Shown here in pieces: positions 1 to 7,016 of a stretch of 7,845 nt of DNA. The notes beneath the pieces are model-generated. The model was not told the DNA's origin. It saw only the letters and a list, made by a program, of their open reading frames with translations, and searched no databases. Origin of the DNA: Bacteroidaceae bacterium (GTDB lineage Bacteria; Bacteroidota; Bacteroidia; Bacteroidales; CHK158-818); NCBI GenBank assembly GCA_017467745.1, contig JAFUKV010000054.1, forward strand, positions 1-7,845. Reading direction: 5' to 3'. The position numbers and the translations under genes are program-made. How positions within the stretch are numbered: position 1 is the first letter of the stretch; each line of letters opens with the position of its first letter.

Positions 1-39
1 AAACGGTTGCAGGTGATAGATACTTGTAACCGTTTTTTT
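1..39 (+). terminator. Rho-independent terminator of an upstream unit
   Basis: AAACGGTT (1-8) pairs with AACCGTTT (28-35). The stem continues inward through G9-T27, C10-G26, A11-T25, G12-T24, G13-C23 and T14-A22, about 14 pairs with two G-T wobbles, leaving a loop of roughly 7 bases. A run of seven T (33-39) follows the stem on the + strand. This is a classic intrinsic terminator, and it should end a + strand transcript that begins left of the window. The left stem starts at base 1, so the hairpin may be longer than seen. It separates the efflux operon from whatever precedes it. Confidence 0.8.
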
Positions 40-81
40 ATGGTAGAAATATAATATAGAGAAATTTTTTTGATTAAATAA

Positions 82-112
82 TGTGGTATATAGAAATAAA
101 TATTTATATTTG
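82..112 (+). promoter_or_regulatory. Candidate Bacteroides-type promoter for the efflux operon
   Basis: TATATTTG at 105-112 matches the Bacteroides -7 consensus TAnnTTTG exactly. TGTG at 82-85, one mismatch from the -33 consensus TTTG, lies 19 bases upstream, close to the usual spacing. Transcription would start near 119, about 57 bases before the TetR start codon and inside the palindrome cluster at 111-144, as expected for a repressor-controlled promoter. A second exact -7 match, TATTTTTG at 151-158, lacks a good -33 partner. The region is AT-rich, so chance matches are possible. Confidence 0.4.
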
Positions 113-144
113 TCGACACTTATGTCAGACTATTTTGTCAGACA
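111..144. promoter_or_regulatory. Probable operator: three TGTC(N)GACA palindromes
   Basis: Three short palindromes follow one another: TGTCGACA (111-118, perfect), TGTCAGACT (123-131, last base off) and TGTCAGACA (136-144, perfect around a central A). Their centres are about 12.5 and 13 bases apart. The last two also form a larger imperfect dyad, ATGTC (122-126) against GACAT (141-145). The cluster lies just upstream of a TetR-family gene and overlaps or directly follows the candidate -7 box, so it is a natural binding site for that regulator. Binding is inferred; no operator for this protein is known to me. Confidence 0.5.
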
Positions 145-175
145 TGTATATATTTTTGATATAAATGTAGAATAT

Positions 176-799
176 ATGAATGATAAACAGAGTATAACAG
201 ATGTGGAAAACGGCATTATAAATGCCGCTCGAAATGTTTTTATAGAGAAGGGGTATGTCGCTGCATCTATGGGTGATATTGCTGCTGAGGCAGGGATTGG
301 GCGGACAACGTTAAACTATTATTTCCGTACCAAAGAGCGGTTGTTTGAATCGGTATTCGAGCAATTGATTAATTATCTGTTGCCGAATATTGGAGCAATA
401 ATTGACGGAGATTCTTCATTTTTTGAAAAACTTGAAGAAATAGTGAGCCTTTATATAGATACGGTGAAAACGTATGAAGGTTTCCCTGCATTTATAATTG
501 GCGAGTTAAACAGAGATCCAGAACATTTATATCGTATTCTATTGAAAGATCCGCAGAAAATAGAACCGATTTTGAAATTTCGGGAATTGATAGAAAAGAA
601 TATGGAAAAAGGTCTGTTCAGAAAGTTACCGATGGTTTTTGTCGTGTCTACGCTTTTGGGATTGGCGGTTTTCCCGTTTTTGGTAGAAGTGCCCATGACG
701 GATATTTTTTTAGAAGGGGATAAAGAAGCGTTCGACCGATTTACGGAAGAGCGTAAAAAATATATTGTTGAGATAATGAAATCGTTACTTGAACCGTAA
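176..799 (+). CDS. TetR/AcrR-family transcriptional regulator
   Basis: Probable local regulator of the efflux operon, 207 aa, normal for the family. The N-terminal DNA-binding domain (about residues 10-57) shows the TetR pattern: a first helix with AARNVFIEKGY, then the helix-turn-helix around 32-51 (MGDIAAEAGIGRTTLNYYF) and the typical KERLF after it. The rest is a helical ligand-binding and dimer domain with no recognisable ligand motif. The same frame is open from ATG 83, but residues before 176 do not look like TetR and would cover the palindromes and -7 boxes, so ATG 176 is preferred. No clear Shine-Dalgarno sequence is visible. The TolC gene begins 12 bases after the stop, so the regulator is probably co-transcribed with the pump and autoregulates, by analogy with CecR next to ybhGFSR in E. 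coli. Repressor action and inducer are inferred. Confidence 0.88.
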   Translation: MNDKQSITDVENGIINAARNVFIEKGYVAASMGDIAAEAGIGRTTLNYYFRTKERLFESVFEQLINYLLPNIGAIIDGDSSFFEKLEEIVSLYIDTVKTYEGFPAFIIGELNRDPEHLYRILLKDPQKIEPILKFRELIEKNMEKGLFRKLPMVFVVSTLLGLAVFPFLVEVPMTDIFLEGDKEAFDRFTEERKKYIVEIMKSLLEP

Positions 800-811
800 A
801 TGTAGAGTAAT

Positions 812-2089
812 ATGAAAAAATTATGTATTATATGTCTGCTAGGTTTTCTGTGTTCATTTGTATTGCGAGCGCAAGACAAGATAACGATAACTCAGTGTTA
901 TGAATGGGCTCGTGCGAATTATCCGCAGATTCGGCAGTTCCGGTTAATAGAACAGGCAGAGCGGTATACGCTGTCTAATCTGTCTAAGGGTTGGTTGCCT
1001 CAGATAAAAGTTGCAGCTAATGTTACCTATCAGAGTGATGTAACAAAACTCCCGTTGGAAGATTTGGGTACTCTTGTGCCGGGATTGGAGATACCGGAAA
1101 TAGATAAAGACCAGTATAAAATAACGGTGGAGATAAATCAGTCTATTTGGGATGGAGGACAAGTACATTTGTCTAAGGAACAGGCGAAAATTCGCTCGGA
1201 TGCAGATAAAAAAGAGTTGGATAGCCAATTGTATAAATTACGCGAGCGGGTAAATAATCTCTACTTCGGTTCTCTACTGTATAAAGAGTTAATAAAGCAA
1301 AATTTGTTGTTACAAAATGAGTTGCAGATAAATATAGACCGTGTAGAGGCTATGATGGCTAATGGTCTGTCGAATATGGCAGATAAAGAAGAACTTGAAG
1401 TTGAATTGTTGAGTGCGAGACAAAAAGGGATAGAGTTGAAAGCTGCCGATGCGGCGTATCTGAATATGTTGGAAGCTCTTACCGGAAATTCTTCGGTAAA
1501 ACAGGCGGAGATGGAAACACCGGAACTTCCGTCAACGCTTTCACATGAAATAATGCGTCCGGAGTTGCAGACCATATCTGCAAAAGAAAAGGAACTGAAC
1601 ATTCGAAATAAACTGTTGAATGTGGGGATAAATCCTTCTATTAGCGCATTTGTTCAAGGTGGGTACGGACGTCCCGGATTGAATATGTTGGATAATGATT
1701 TTAACGGATATTATGTTGCAGGATTGCGATTGTCGTGGAATATCGGAAATTTTTATACGATAAAAAATAGTCGTCGGATGATAAATACCAATCTAAAACA
1801 ATTGGATGTAGAGCGAGAAACGTTTTTGTTCAATACCCGCTTGCAGCAAATTCAGGAGAATGAAGAGATATATAAATTGTCCGAATTAATGAAATCCGAT
1901 GAGGATATTATTCGTTTGCGTACTAACATAAAAAAGGCGGCCGAAGTGAAATATGCCAATGGAGTAATTTCTGTAACCGATGTGATACGGGAGATAAATG
2001 CCGAAAATATTTCTCGTCAAGAGGCTGTTATCCATCGGGTTCAACAGCAGATGGCAATTTATAACTATATGTATATAACTAATAATTGA
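812..2089 (+). CDS. TolC-family outer membrane efflux channel
   Basis: Outer-membrane exit duct of the pump, 425 aa, a usual length for TolC/OEP proteins. Residues 1-20 form a signal peptide (MKK, hydrophobic stretch, likely cleavage after LRA before QDK). There is no lipobox cysteine at the cleavage site. The mature protein opens with the family-typical ITQCYEWARANYPQI, then long amphipathic helices rich in Glu, Leu, Lys and Gln in both halves, as in the two OEP repeats. Strand-like segments before those helices (about 57-110 and 275-320, for example SAFVQGGYG and AGLRLSWNIG) fit the beta-barrel insertions. The late segment KYANGVISVTDVI is also typical of the family. The gene sits 12 bases after the TetR gene and 4 bases before the adaptor gene, which ties this channel to this pump. 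No cargo can be read from it. Confidence 0.92.
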   Translation: MKKLCIICLLGFLCSFVLRAQDKITITQCYEWARANYPQIRQFRLIEQAERYTLSNLSKGWLPQIKVAANVTYQSDVTKLPLEDLGTLVPGLEIPEIDKDQYKITVEINQSIWDGGQVHLSKEQAKIRSDADKKELDSQLYKLRERVNNLYFGSLLYKELIKQNLLLQNELQINIDRVEAMMANGLSNMADKEELEVELLSARQKGIELKAADAAYLNMLEALTGNSSVKQAEMETPELPSTLSHEIMRPELQTISAKEKELNIRNKLLNVGINPSISAFVQGGYGRPGLNMLDNDFNGYYVAGLRLSWNIGNFYTIKNSRRMINTNLKQLDVERETFLFNTRLQQIQENEEIYKLSELMKSDEDIIRLRTNIKKAAEVKYANGVISVTDVIREINAENISRQEAVIHRVQQQMAIYNYMYITNN

Positions 2090-2093
2090 AAAT

Positions 2094-3002
2094 ATGAGAT
2101 TGGTTTTTTGTTTAATATCGTTGGTAATGGTTTCGTTTTTGTCGTGTAGAGATAAGGGCTTTGACAAAGATGCTGCCGGTATATTTGAAGCAACGGAAGT
2201 ATTGGTGTCTTCTGAGGCGCAAGGTAAAATCATGGAGTTGAATTTGGAAGAAGGAGATCTGCTTGATGCGGGTGATGTTTACGGATACGTAGACAGTACC
2301 CAGCTCTATTTGAAAAAGAGGCAATTGCTCGCCGGTATGCGTTCGGTAGACATTCGTCGTCCGGATATTCGCAAACAGATAGCGGTAATAGAGCAACAAA
2401 TAGCGACAGCTCGTACAGAACAACGCCGCATGGAAAATTTGGTAAAAGCTAATGTCGGTAATCAAAAACAAGTAGATGATTTGGTAAATCAAATAGCCGT
2501 GTTGGAAAAAGAGTTGTCGGCACAACGTTCGACATTAGATAAAACCGATGAGGGTGCGGGTGCGGAAGTCGAGAATTTGCAATATCAAGTAATGCAGATA
2601 GATGACCAGTTGACCAAATGTTGTATTGTTGCGCCGCAATCAGGAGTCGTGTTGGTAAAATATGCGGAAGCGGGTGAAATAACATCTCCGGGAAAACCGC
2701 TTTTTTCAATGGCGGATGTTAGCGTGATGTATCTTCGGGCATATATTACGGCGTCACAGTTATCTCGGTTGAAGTTGGGACAAGAAGTAATAGTATATGC
2801 CGATTATGAAGAGAACGGACAGCGTGAGTATAGCGGTGTAGTTTCTTGGATTTCGGATAAAGCAGAGTTTACGCCGAAAGGGATACAAACTCGAAATGAA
2901 AGAGCAAATTCTGTGTATGCCGTAAAGATTGCCGTAAAAAATGATGGATATTTGAAAATCGGGCAGTATGGTGAAGTCGATTTCTTAATTGATGAAGAAT
3001 GA
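2094..3002 (+). CDS. HlyD/YbhG-type periplasmic adaptor, predicted lipoprotein
   Basis: Membrane fusion protein linking the permeases to the TolC-like channel, 302 aa. The N-terminus is a lipoprotein signal: hydrophobic residues 3-17, then FLSC with Cys18 as the probable lipidated residue. Next comes one half of the lipoyl-like domain (about 33-68, SSEAQGKIMELNLEEGD), a helical hairpin (about 70-175), the other lipoyl half (about 177-205, IVAPQSGVVLVKYAEAGEI) and a beta-barrel domain (about 210-300). The hairpin tip carries R112-x3-L116-x6-N123, matching the R-L-S motif that contacts TolC in AcrA-type adaptors, but with Asn in place of Ser. The stop codon overlaps the start of the first ATPase gene (ATGA, 2999-3002), suggesting translational coupling. 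Adaptor identity is secure; lipidation is predicted from the lipobox only. Confidence 0.9.
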   Translation: MRLVFCLISLVMVSFLSCRDKGFDKDAAGIFEATEVLVSSEAQGKIMELNLEEGDLLDAGDVYGYVDSTQLYLKKRQLLAGMRSVDIRRPDIRKQIAVIEQQIATARTEQRRMENLVKANVGNQKQVDDLVNQIAVLEKELSAQRSTLDKTDEGAGAEVENLQYQVMQIDDQLTKCCIVAPQSGVVLVKYAEAGEITSPGKPLFSMADVSVMYLRAYITASQLSRLKLGQEVIVYADYEENGQREYSGVVSWISDKAEFTPKGIQTRNERANSVYAVKIAVKNDGYLKIGQYGEVDFLIDEE

Positions 3003-3913
3003 ACGATATACAATTGTCTCATATCAATAAAAGTTACGGCAAAATAGAGGCGGTAAAAGATATAAATCTTTCTGTTTCTCAGGGAGAAATGTTCGGACTT
3101 ATCGGACCTGACGGCGCAGGAAAGACAACAATTTTCCGGATTCTGACAACATTGCTTATTCCCGATACCGGCAAGGCTTCCGTATGCGGTTATGATACGG
3201 TGCGCGATTATAAGATTATACGTAATATGGTGGGATATATGCCCGGCCGTTTTTCTCTTTACCAAGATTTGTCGATAGAAGAAAATCTGAATTTTTTCGC
3301 TACTGTTTTTAATACTACTGTAACAGAGAATTATGATTTGATAAAAGATATTTATGTTCAGATAGAACCATTTAAGAAACGGCGTGCCGGAAAACTTTCG
3401 GGTGGCATGAAACAAAAACTGGCACTCTGCTGCGCGCTTGTTCATAGACCGCGCGTTTTATTTCTTGATGAGCCGACAACGGGGGTAGACCCTGTATCGA
3501 GAAATGAATTTTGGGATATGCTCGGAAAACTTAAATCGCAGGGAATTACCATTTTCGTTTCGACACCATATATGGATGAGGCTTCCCGTTGCGACCGCAT
3601 AGCATTGATTCAAAACGGAAGTATTTTATCCGTAGATACGCCGGCGAATATATCCGCTTCTTTTTCACGAATATTGTGGACAGTCAGGGCAAACGATATG
3701 TATAAGTTGTTGGCCGATTTACGTGCTTGGCCGTTGACATATTCTTGTTTCGCTTTTGGCGATAAGCATCACCTTGTATTGAAAGAAGCAACGGACAAGA
3801 AGAATTTGTATGGGTATTTACAAATGAAGGAGCACGAGAATGTTCTTATCGATACGGCCAAACCCGGAATAGAAGATTGTTTTATGGCATTATTGGGGGA
3901 CAATGTAAAATGA
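2999..3913 (+). CDS. ABC-2 transporter ATPase subunit 1, with degenerate Q- and H-loops
   Basis: Cytoplasmic ATPase, 304 aa, corresponding to the first half of E. coli YbhF. Walker A is GPDGAGKT (36-43), the signature is LSGGM (133-137), Walker B is VLFLDE (153-158) and the D-loop is GVDP (162-165). Two catalytic positions are not canonical. The Q-loop Gln is Gly83 (YMPGRFSLY, codon 3245-3247), and the H-loop His is Pro190 (STPYMDEA, codon 3566-3568). The protein can therefore bind ATP and supplies a good signature to its partner, but its own site should hydrolyse poorly. About 80 residues follow the ATPase core, a C-terminal extension common in exporter ATPases of the DrrA/YbhF type. The ATG overlaps the adaptor stop, and its own stop overlaps the next start (ATGA, 3910-3913). 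Confidence 0.93.
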   Translation: MNDIQLSHINKSYGKIEAVKDINLSVSQGEMFGLIGPDGAGKTTIFRILTTLLIPDTGKASVCGYDTVRDYKIIRNMVGYMPGRFSLYQDLSIEENLNFFATVFNTTVTENYDLIKDIYVQIEPFKKRRAGKLSGGMKQKLALCCALVHRPRVLFLDEPTTGVDPVSRNEFWDMLGKLKSQGITIFVSTPYMDEASRCDRIALIQNGSILSVDTPANISASFSRILWTVRANDMYKLLADLRAWPLTYSCFAFGDKHHLVLKEATDKKNLYGYLQMKEHENVLIDTAKPGIEDCFMALLGDNVK

Positions 3914-4643
3914 ATGTGATAGAAACAAGAGATTTGACAAAACGTTTCGGAGCTTTTACTGCGGTAGATCATATCGGGTTTGAAGTGAAAGAAGGCGAGA
4001 TTTTTGGTTTTCTCGGGCGAATGGGGCGGGAAAAACTACGGCAATGCGCATGCTTTGCGGATTGTCTGTACCTACTTCGGGCGAGGCGCACGTTGCAGGA
4101 TATGATGTTTATAACGAGACGGAGAAAATAAAAAAGCATATCGGGTATATGAGCCAGAAATTTTCTCTTTACGATGATTTGAAAGTTTGGGAAAATGTAC
4201 GGCTTTTCGGTGGAATATACGGTTTGCCGAAACAGCAGATAATAGATAGAACCGATAAACTTTTGAAAATATTGAATTTAGAAGATCAGCGAAATGCTCT
4301 TGTCGGTTCTTTGCCGTTAGGATGGAAACAGAAACTCTCTTTCTCTATTGCAATTCTCCATGACCCGAAAATCGTGTTTTTGGATGAACCTACGGGAGGC
4401 GTCGACCCTGTAACTCGGCGGCGTTTCTGGGAACTTATTTACGATGCTGCCCGTAAAGGTATTACTGTATTTGTTACGACTCATTATATGGACGAGGCGG
4501 AATATTGCGACCGAGTTTCTATTATGGTTGACGGAAGAATAGAGGCGTTGGATACTCCCGAAAATTTGAAGTTGGCGTTTAAAACGGATAATATGGGAGA
4601 TGTTTTCTATGCGTTGGCTCGTAAAGCGAAAAGAGGAGATTGA
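3910..4643 (+). pseudogene. ABC-2 transporter ATPase subunit 2, frameshifted in Walker A
   Basis: Partner ATPase, corresponding to the second half of YbhF, read in two frames. From ATG 3910 the frame gives the normal start (VIETRDLTKRFGAFTAVDHIGF, ending EGEIFGFLG), then goes wrong after 4017 and stops at 4129-4131. The continuation lies in the -1 frame from 4020: NGAGKTTAMRML through the end at 4643. Restoring one base near 4015-4019 gives a 244 aa protein with Walker A 36-43, Q-loop Gln83, signature LPLGW (135-139, degenerate, as in YbhF-type second domains), Walker B IVFLDE (155-160) and H-loop His192. All motifs after the lesion are intact, so decay is very recent or the base is missing through a sequencing or assembly error. 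Without the repair no product has Walker A Lys42, and the internal ATG 4044 would yield an inactive fragment. It overlaps the previous gene by ATGA and precedes the permease by 3 bases. Confidence 0.9.
4015..4022 (+). other. Single-base deletion or sequence error in Walker A
   Basis: The reading is GGG (4015-4017), CGA (4018-4020), ATG in the upstream frame, but AAT (4020-4022), GGG, GCG, GGA, AAA, ACT in the downstream frame. The expected family text here is GFLG-A/P-NGAGKTT. One missing G (GGGGCGAAT, giving Ala) or one missing C (GGGCCGAAT, giving Pro) explains it fully. The first would be a four-G run shortened to three, a common homopolymer error or slippage event. Confidence 0.88.
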
Positions 4644-4646
4644 AGT

Positions 4647-5747
4647 ATGAAACAGTTTTTATCGTTTGTACGTAAAGAGTTTTATCATATTTTTCGGGAT
4701 AAGCGGACTATGATGATATTGCTGCTTATGCCGATAATTTTAATCATATTGTTCGGGTACGCCATTACAACCGAAGTCAAGCAAGTTCAAATAGCGATTT
4801 ATGATCAGTCTCGTACGCCGTTGACGGAAAGAATTATCGAGCGATTGGAGGCGAATGAATATTTTTCGTTGTATAAAATGGTAAACAGTGAGGTTGAGGT
4901 GCAAGACTTGTTTCGTAAAGGAAAGGTAAAACTCGTTGTCGTTTTCCCTGCTCAGTATAAAGGGTTGTCGGATGAGTATGTACAAATTCAAACCGACGCC
5001 ACAGATCCTAATGAAGCGCAACAGCTGGCAGGGTATGCAACGTCTATTATCCGATCGGAGTTGCAAAGTTCTCAGGTACAGATAAAAGAAATATCTTCTC
5101 CGGTAGTTGTTCCGGTTGTACATTTGTTATATAATCCGTTAATGAAGGGTGCGTATAATTTTGTGCCCGGTGTTATGGGATTGATTTTATTACTGATTTG
5201 CGCATTGATGACCTCTGTGGGTATAGTAAAAGAAAAAGAAACGGGGACAATGGAGATTTTGTTAGTTTCTCCCATGAAACCGATTTTTATCGTTATCGCT
5301 AAAATGGTTCCATATTTATTGCTAAGTTTTATAAATGTGATTACTATACTGTTACTCTCTCGTTTTTTATTGCAAGTTCCCATAAACGGCAGTGTTACGC
5401 TATTGATTGCTATATCGGTACTTTATTCATTAGTTTCTCTTTCGTTGGGATTGCTTATTTCAACCGTAACGAACACGCAACAGGCCGCTATGTTAATCAG
5501 CGCGGTTGTTTTGATGTTGCCGGTTGTACTATTGAGCGGTATGGTATTCCCGATTGGAAATATGCCCGATGTTTTACAATGGCTGTCTAATATAGTGCCG
5601 GCTAAGTGGTACATTGCGGCGGTACGGGATGTTATGATTAAAGGTTTGGGTGTTGAAGCTGTGGCATTGGATATAACGGTTCTTGCGGTAATGGTGATAT
5701 TTTTGACAACTGTTAGTGTGAAACGGTTTAAAGTCAGAATGGAATAA
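4647..5747 (+). CDS. ABC-2 type permease, YbhS-like
   Basis: Inner-membrane permease, 366 aa, a typical size for the ABC-2 subfamily with a large outside domain. An amphipathic N-terminus (VRKEFYHIFRDKRT) leads into TM1 (about 22-41). A periplasmic domain spans about 42-170 and starts with the usual conserved strand (VQIAIYDQSRTPLTERI). Then come TM2 (about 172-194), the cytoplasmic motif KEKETGTMEILLVSP (195-209) that marks this family and contacts the ATPase, and four further hydrophobic segments (about 212-240, 248-274, 280-303, 340-357). A family-typical loop (FPIGNMPDVLQWLSNIVPAKWY) lies between the last two. A purine-rich AGAGGAG at 4632-4638 lies 8 bases before the ATG and could be a ribosome binding site. 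It probably pairs with the next permease to form the transmembrane core. Confidence 0.93.
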   Translation: MKQFLSFVRKEFYHIFRDKRTMMILLLMPIILIILFGYAITTEVKQVQIAIYDQSRTPLTERIIERLEANEYFSLYKMVNSEVEVQDLFRKGKVKLVVVFPAQYKGLSDEYVQIQTDATDPNEAQQLAGYATSIIRSELQSSQVQIKEISSPVVVPVVHLLYNPLMKGAYNFVPGVMGLILLLICALMTSVGIVKEKETGTMEILLVSPMKPIFIVIAKMVPYLLLSFINVITILLLSRFLLQVPINGSVTLLIAISVLYSLVSLSLGLLISTVTNTQQAAMLISAVVLMLPVVLLSGMVFPIGNMPDVLQWLSNIVPAKWYIAAVRDVMIKGLGVEAVALDITVLAVMVIFLTTVSVKRFKVRME

Positions 5748-5774
5748 TTAATATATCCTTTAAAAAGAAAACGT

Positions 5775-6839
5775 ATGTTGAAGTATTTGTTGGAAAAAGA
5801 GTTTAAGCAAATAATCAGAGACAGTTTTATTCCGAAACTGATTTTTATTGTTCCGATAGTTCAGTTGTTGGTGTTGCCTTTTGCTGCCAATTTTGAGGTG
5901 AAAAATATTAATCTGGCAGTTGTCGACCATGATCGTACACAACATACTCGTCGATTAACAGAGAAAATAATATCTTCGGGGTATTTCAATTTGACATCGG
6001 AATATTCTTCATACAGAGAAGCTCTTTCTTCAATTGAAGCTAATGTGTCGGATATTGTTTTAGAGTTTCCTCTGAATTTTACCCGGCGATTGATGACAGA
6101 CGGAAAATCAAGTGTTTTGATAGCAACCAATACAGTAAACGGAACGGTGGGAGGATTGGGCAGTTCGTATTTATCGTCTATTCTTTCGGAAGAGAATATA
6201 AATACGGCGGTTCGGGTAGTTAATTATTTTAATCCGCATTTCAGTTATAAAAATTATATGGTTCCGGGTATTATCGTGTTTTTGCTGACTATTGTTGCGG
6301 GGTTTGTTTCCGCTTTGAATATCGTTCGCGAGAAAGAGATAGGTACAATAGAACAAATAAATGTAACTCCTGTTCCCAAAGGGATATTTTTGTTGGGCAA
6401 ACTGATACCTTTTTGGACAATCGGTTTTATCCTTCTAACCATTAGCATGGTTGTGGCGTGGTTGGTTTACGGATTATTTCCGGTAGGGAGTTTGGGAATT
6501 ATTTATCTTTTTGCCGGAGTATATTTGGTTATATTTACCGGATTCGGCCTTACAATATCTGCCGTGTCTTCAACGCAACAACAGGCTATATTGACTGCAT
6601 TTTTCTTTTTAATCATATTTGCGCTGTTGAGCGGTTTGTTTACGCCTATCAGTTCTATGCCCGAATGGGCGCAAAAATTTACATTGTTTAATCCTGTGCG
6701 TTATTTTGTGGAGGTAATGCGTATGGTGTATTTAAAAGGGAGCGGATGGGCAGACCTTTGGCCGTCGTTTGTTATTCTGTTGTTATTTGCTGCTGTATTT
6801 AACGGATTGGCGTTATTGTGTTATAAAAAAAGTTCTTGA
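5775..6839 (+). CDS. ABC-2 type permease, YbhR-like
   Basis: Second inner-membrane permease, 354 aa, with the same layout as its upstream neighbour but clearly diverged, so the two probably form a heterodimer. TM1 lies at about 20-40 after an N-terminal amphipathic segment (LEKEFKQIIRDSF). The periplasmic domain (about 41-160) begins with INLAVVDHDRTQHTRRL. TM2 (about 162-182) precedes the family motif REKEIGTIEQINVTP (185-199). Further membrane segments lie at about 204-233, 240-263, 268-290 and 329-349, with the loop FTPISSMPEWAQKFTLFNPVRYF before the last. The gene begins 27 bases after the previous stop, the largest gap inside the operon, with no terminator in between. It is the last gene of the operon: a spacer and an unrelated enzyme gene follow. 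Confidence 0.93.
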   Translation: MLKYLLEKEFKQIIRDSFIPKLIFIVPIVQLLVLPFAANFEVKNINLAVVDHDRTQHTRRLTEKIISSGYFNLTSEYSSYREALSSIEANVSDIVLEFPLNFTRRLMTDGKSSVLIATNTVNGTVGGLGSSYLSSILSEENINTAVRVVNYFNPHFSYKNYMVPGIIVFLLTIVAGFVSALNIVREKEIGTIEQINVTPVPKGIFLLGKLIPFWTIGFILLTISMVVAWLVYGLFPVGSLGIIYLFAGVYLVIFTGFGLTISAVSSTQQQAILTAFFFLIIFALLSGLFTPISSMPEWAQKFTLFNPVRYFVEVMRMVYLKGSGWADLWPSFVILLLFAAVFNGLALLCYKKSS

Positions 6840-6845
6840 TAATAT

Positions 6846-6890
6846 CGGCCGTAAGATAACTGTTGTGGTACTATGGCTGTTTGTTTTATT
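6846..6890 (+). terminator. Weak terminator-like hairpin after the efflux operon
   Basis: CGGCCGTA (6846-6853) can pair with TATGGCTG (6872-6879), 8 pairs including two G-T wobbles, around an 18-base loop. A T-rich stretch (6880-6890, interrupted by one G and one A) follows. It begins 7 bases after the last permease stop, where a terminator is expected. The loop is long and the T tract broken, so efficiency would be low or the match fortuitous. Confidence 0.35.
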
Positions 6891-6906
6891 GAGAAAATTA
6901 TCAATA
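6887..6906. repeat. Short inverted repeat in the spacer
   Basis: TATTGA (6887-6892) and TCAATA (6901-6906) are perfect inverted copies separated by 8 AT-rich bases. It lies about 110 bases upstream of the GH32 start, beyond the candidate promoter. It could be a regulator site for the fructanase gene or chance pairing in AT-rich DNA. Nothing here identifies a binding protein. Confidence 0.25.
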
Positions 6907-6954
6907 TTTGGGGGTAGTTGTATCAAATTTGTTATTCTTTGAAACAAAAATTAT

Positions 6955-6984
6955 ATTGTTTCTCAGAGTATGTCGGTAGATTTG
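6955..6984 (+). promoter_or_regulatory. Candidate promoter of the GH32 gene
   Basis: TAGATTTG at 6977-6984 matches the Bacteroides -7 consensus TAnnTTTG exactly. ATTG at 6955-6958 is a one-mismatch -33 box, 18 bases upstream. Transcription would begin about 6990, giving a leader of roughly 27 bases before ATG 7017. The position fits a separate transcription unit for the fructanase. The rest of the spacer (6840-7016) holds no gene. Another, weaker pairing is TTTG 6928-6931 with TATATTGT 6952-6959. Confidence 0.42.
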
Positions 6985-7016
6985 CAAGACCAAATTAATT
7001 AAATAGTACCATAACT

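Noticed and set aside
83..175. Longer TetR start at ATG 83 or ATG 122, giving up to 31 extra residues
   Set aside because: The extra residues have no TetR character, are AT-driven in composition, and would overlie the promoter-like boxes and the palindrome cluster. ATG 176 gives a normal family N-terminus.
451..3445. Long open frames on the minus strand across the regulator, TolC, adaptor and ATPase genes
   Set aside because: They lie wholly or mostly opposite well-recognised + strand genes, and their translations show no domain or plausible protein composition.
3877..3909. In-frame ATG 3877 as start of the second ATPase
   Set aside because: It would overlap the end of the first ATPase by 37 bases and add residues unlike ABC ATPases. 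ATG 3910 gives the expected N-terminus and an ATGA overlap as at the preceding gene junction.
4044..4643. The second fragment as an independent small ATPase starting at ATG 4044
   Set aside because: It lacks the N-terminal strands and Walker A, which are present just upstream in the other frame. It is the broken remainder of one gene.
6458..6691. 77-codon + strand frame inside the second permease
   Set aside because: It is an alternative frame of a clear membrane protein gene with no recognisable product.
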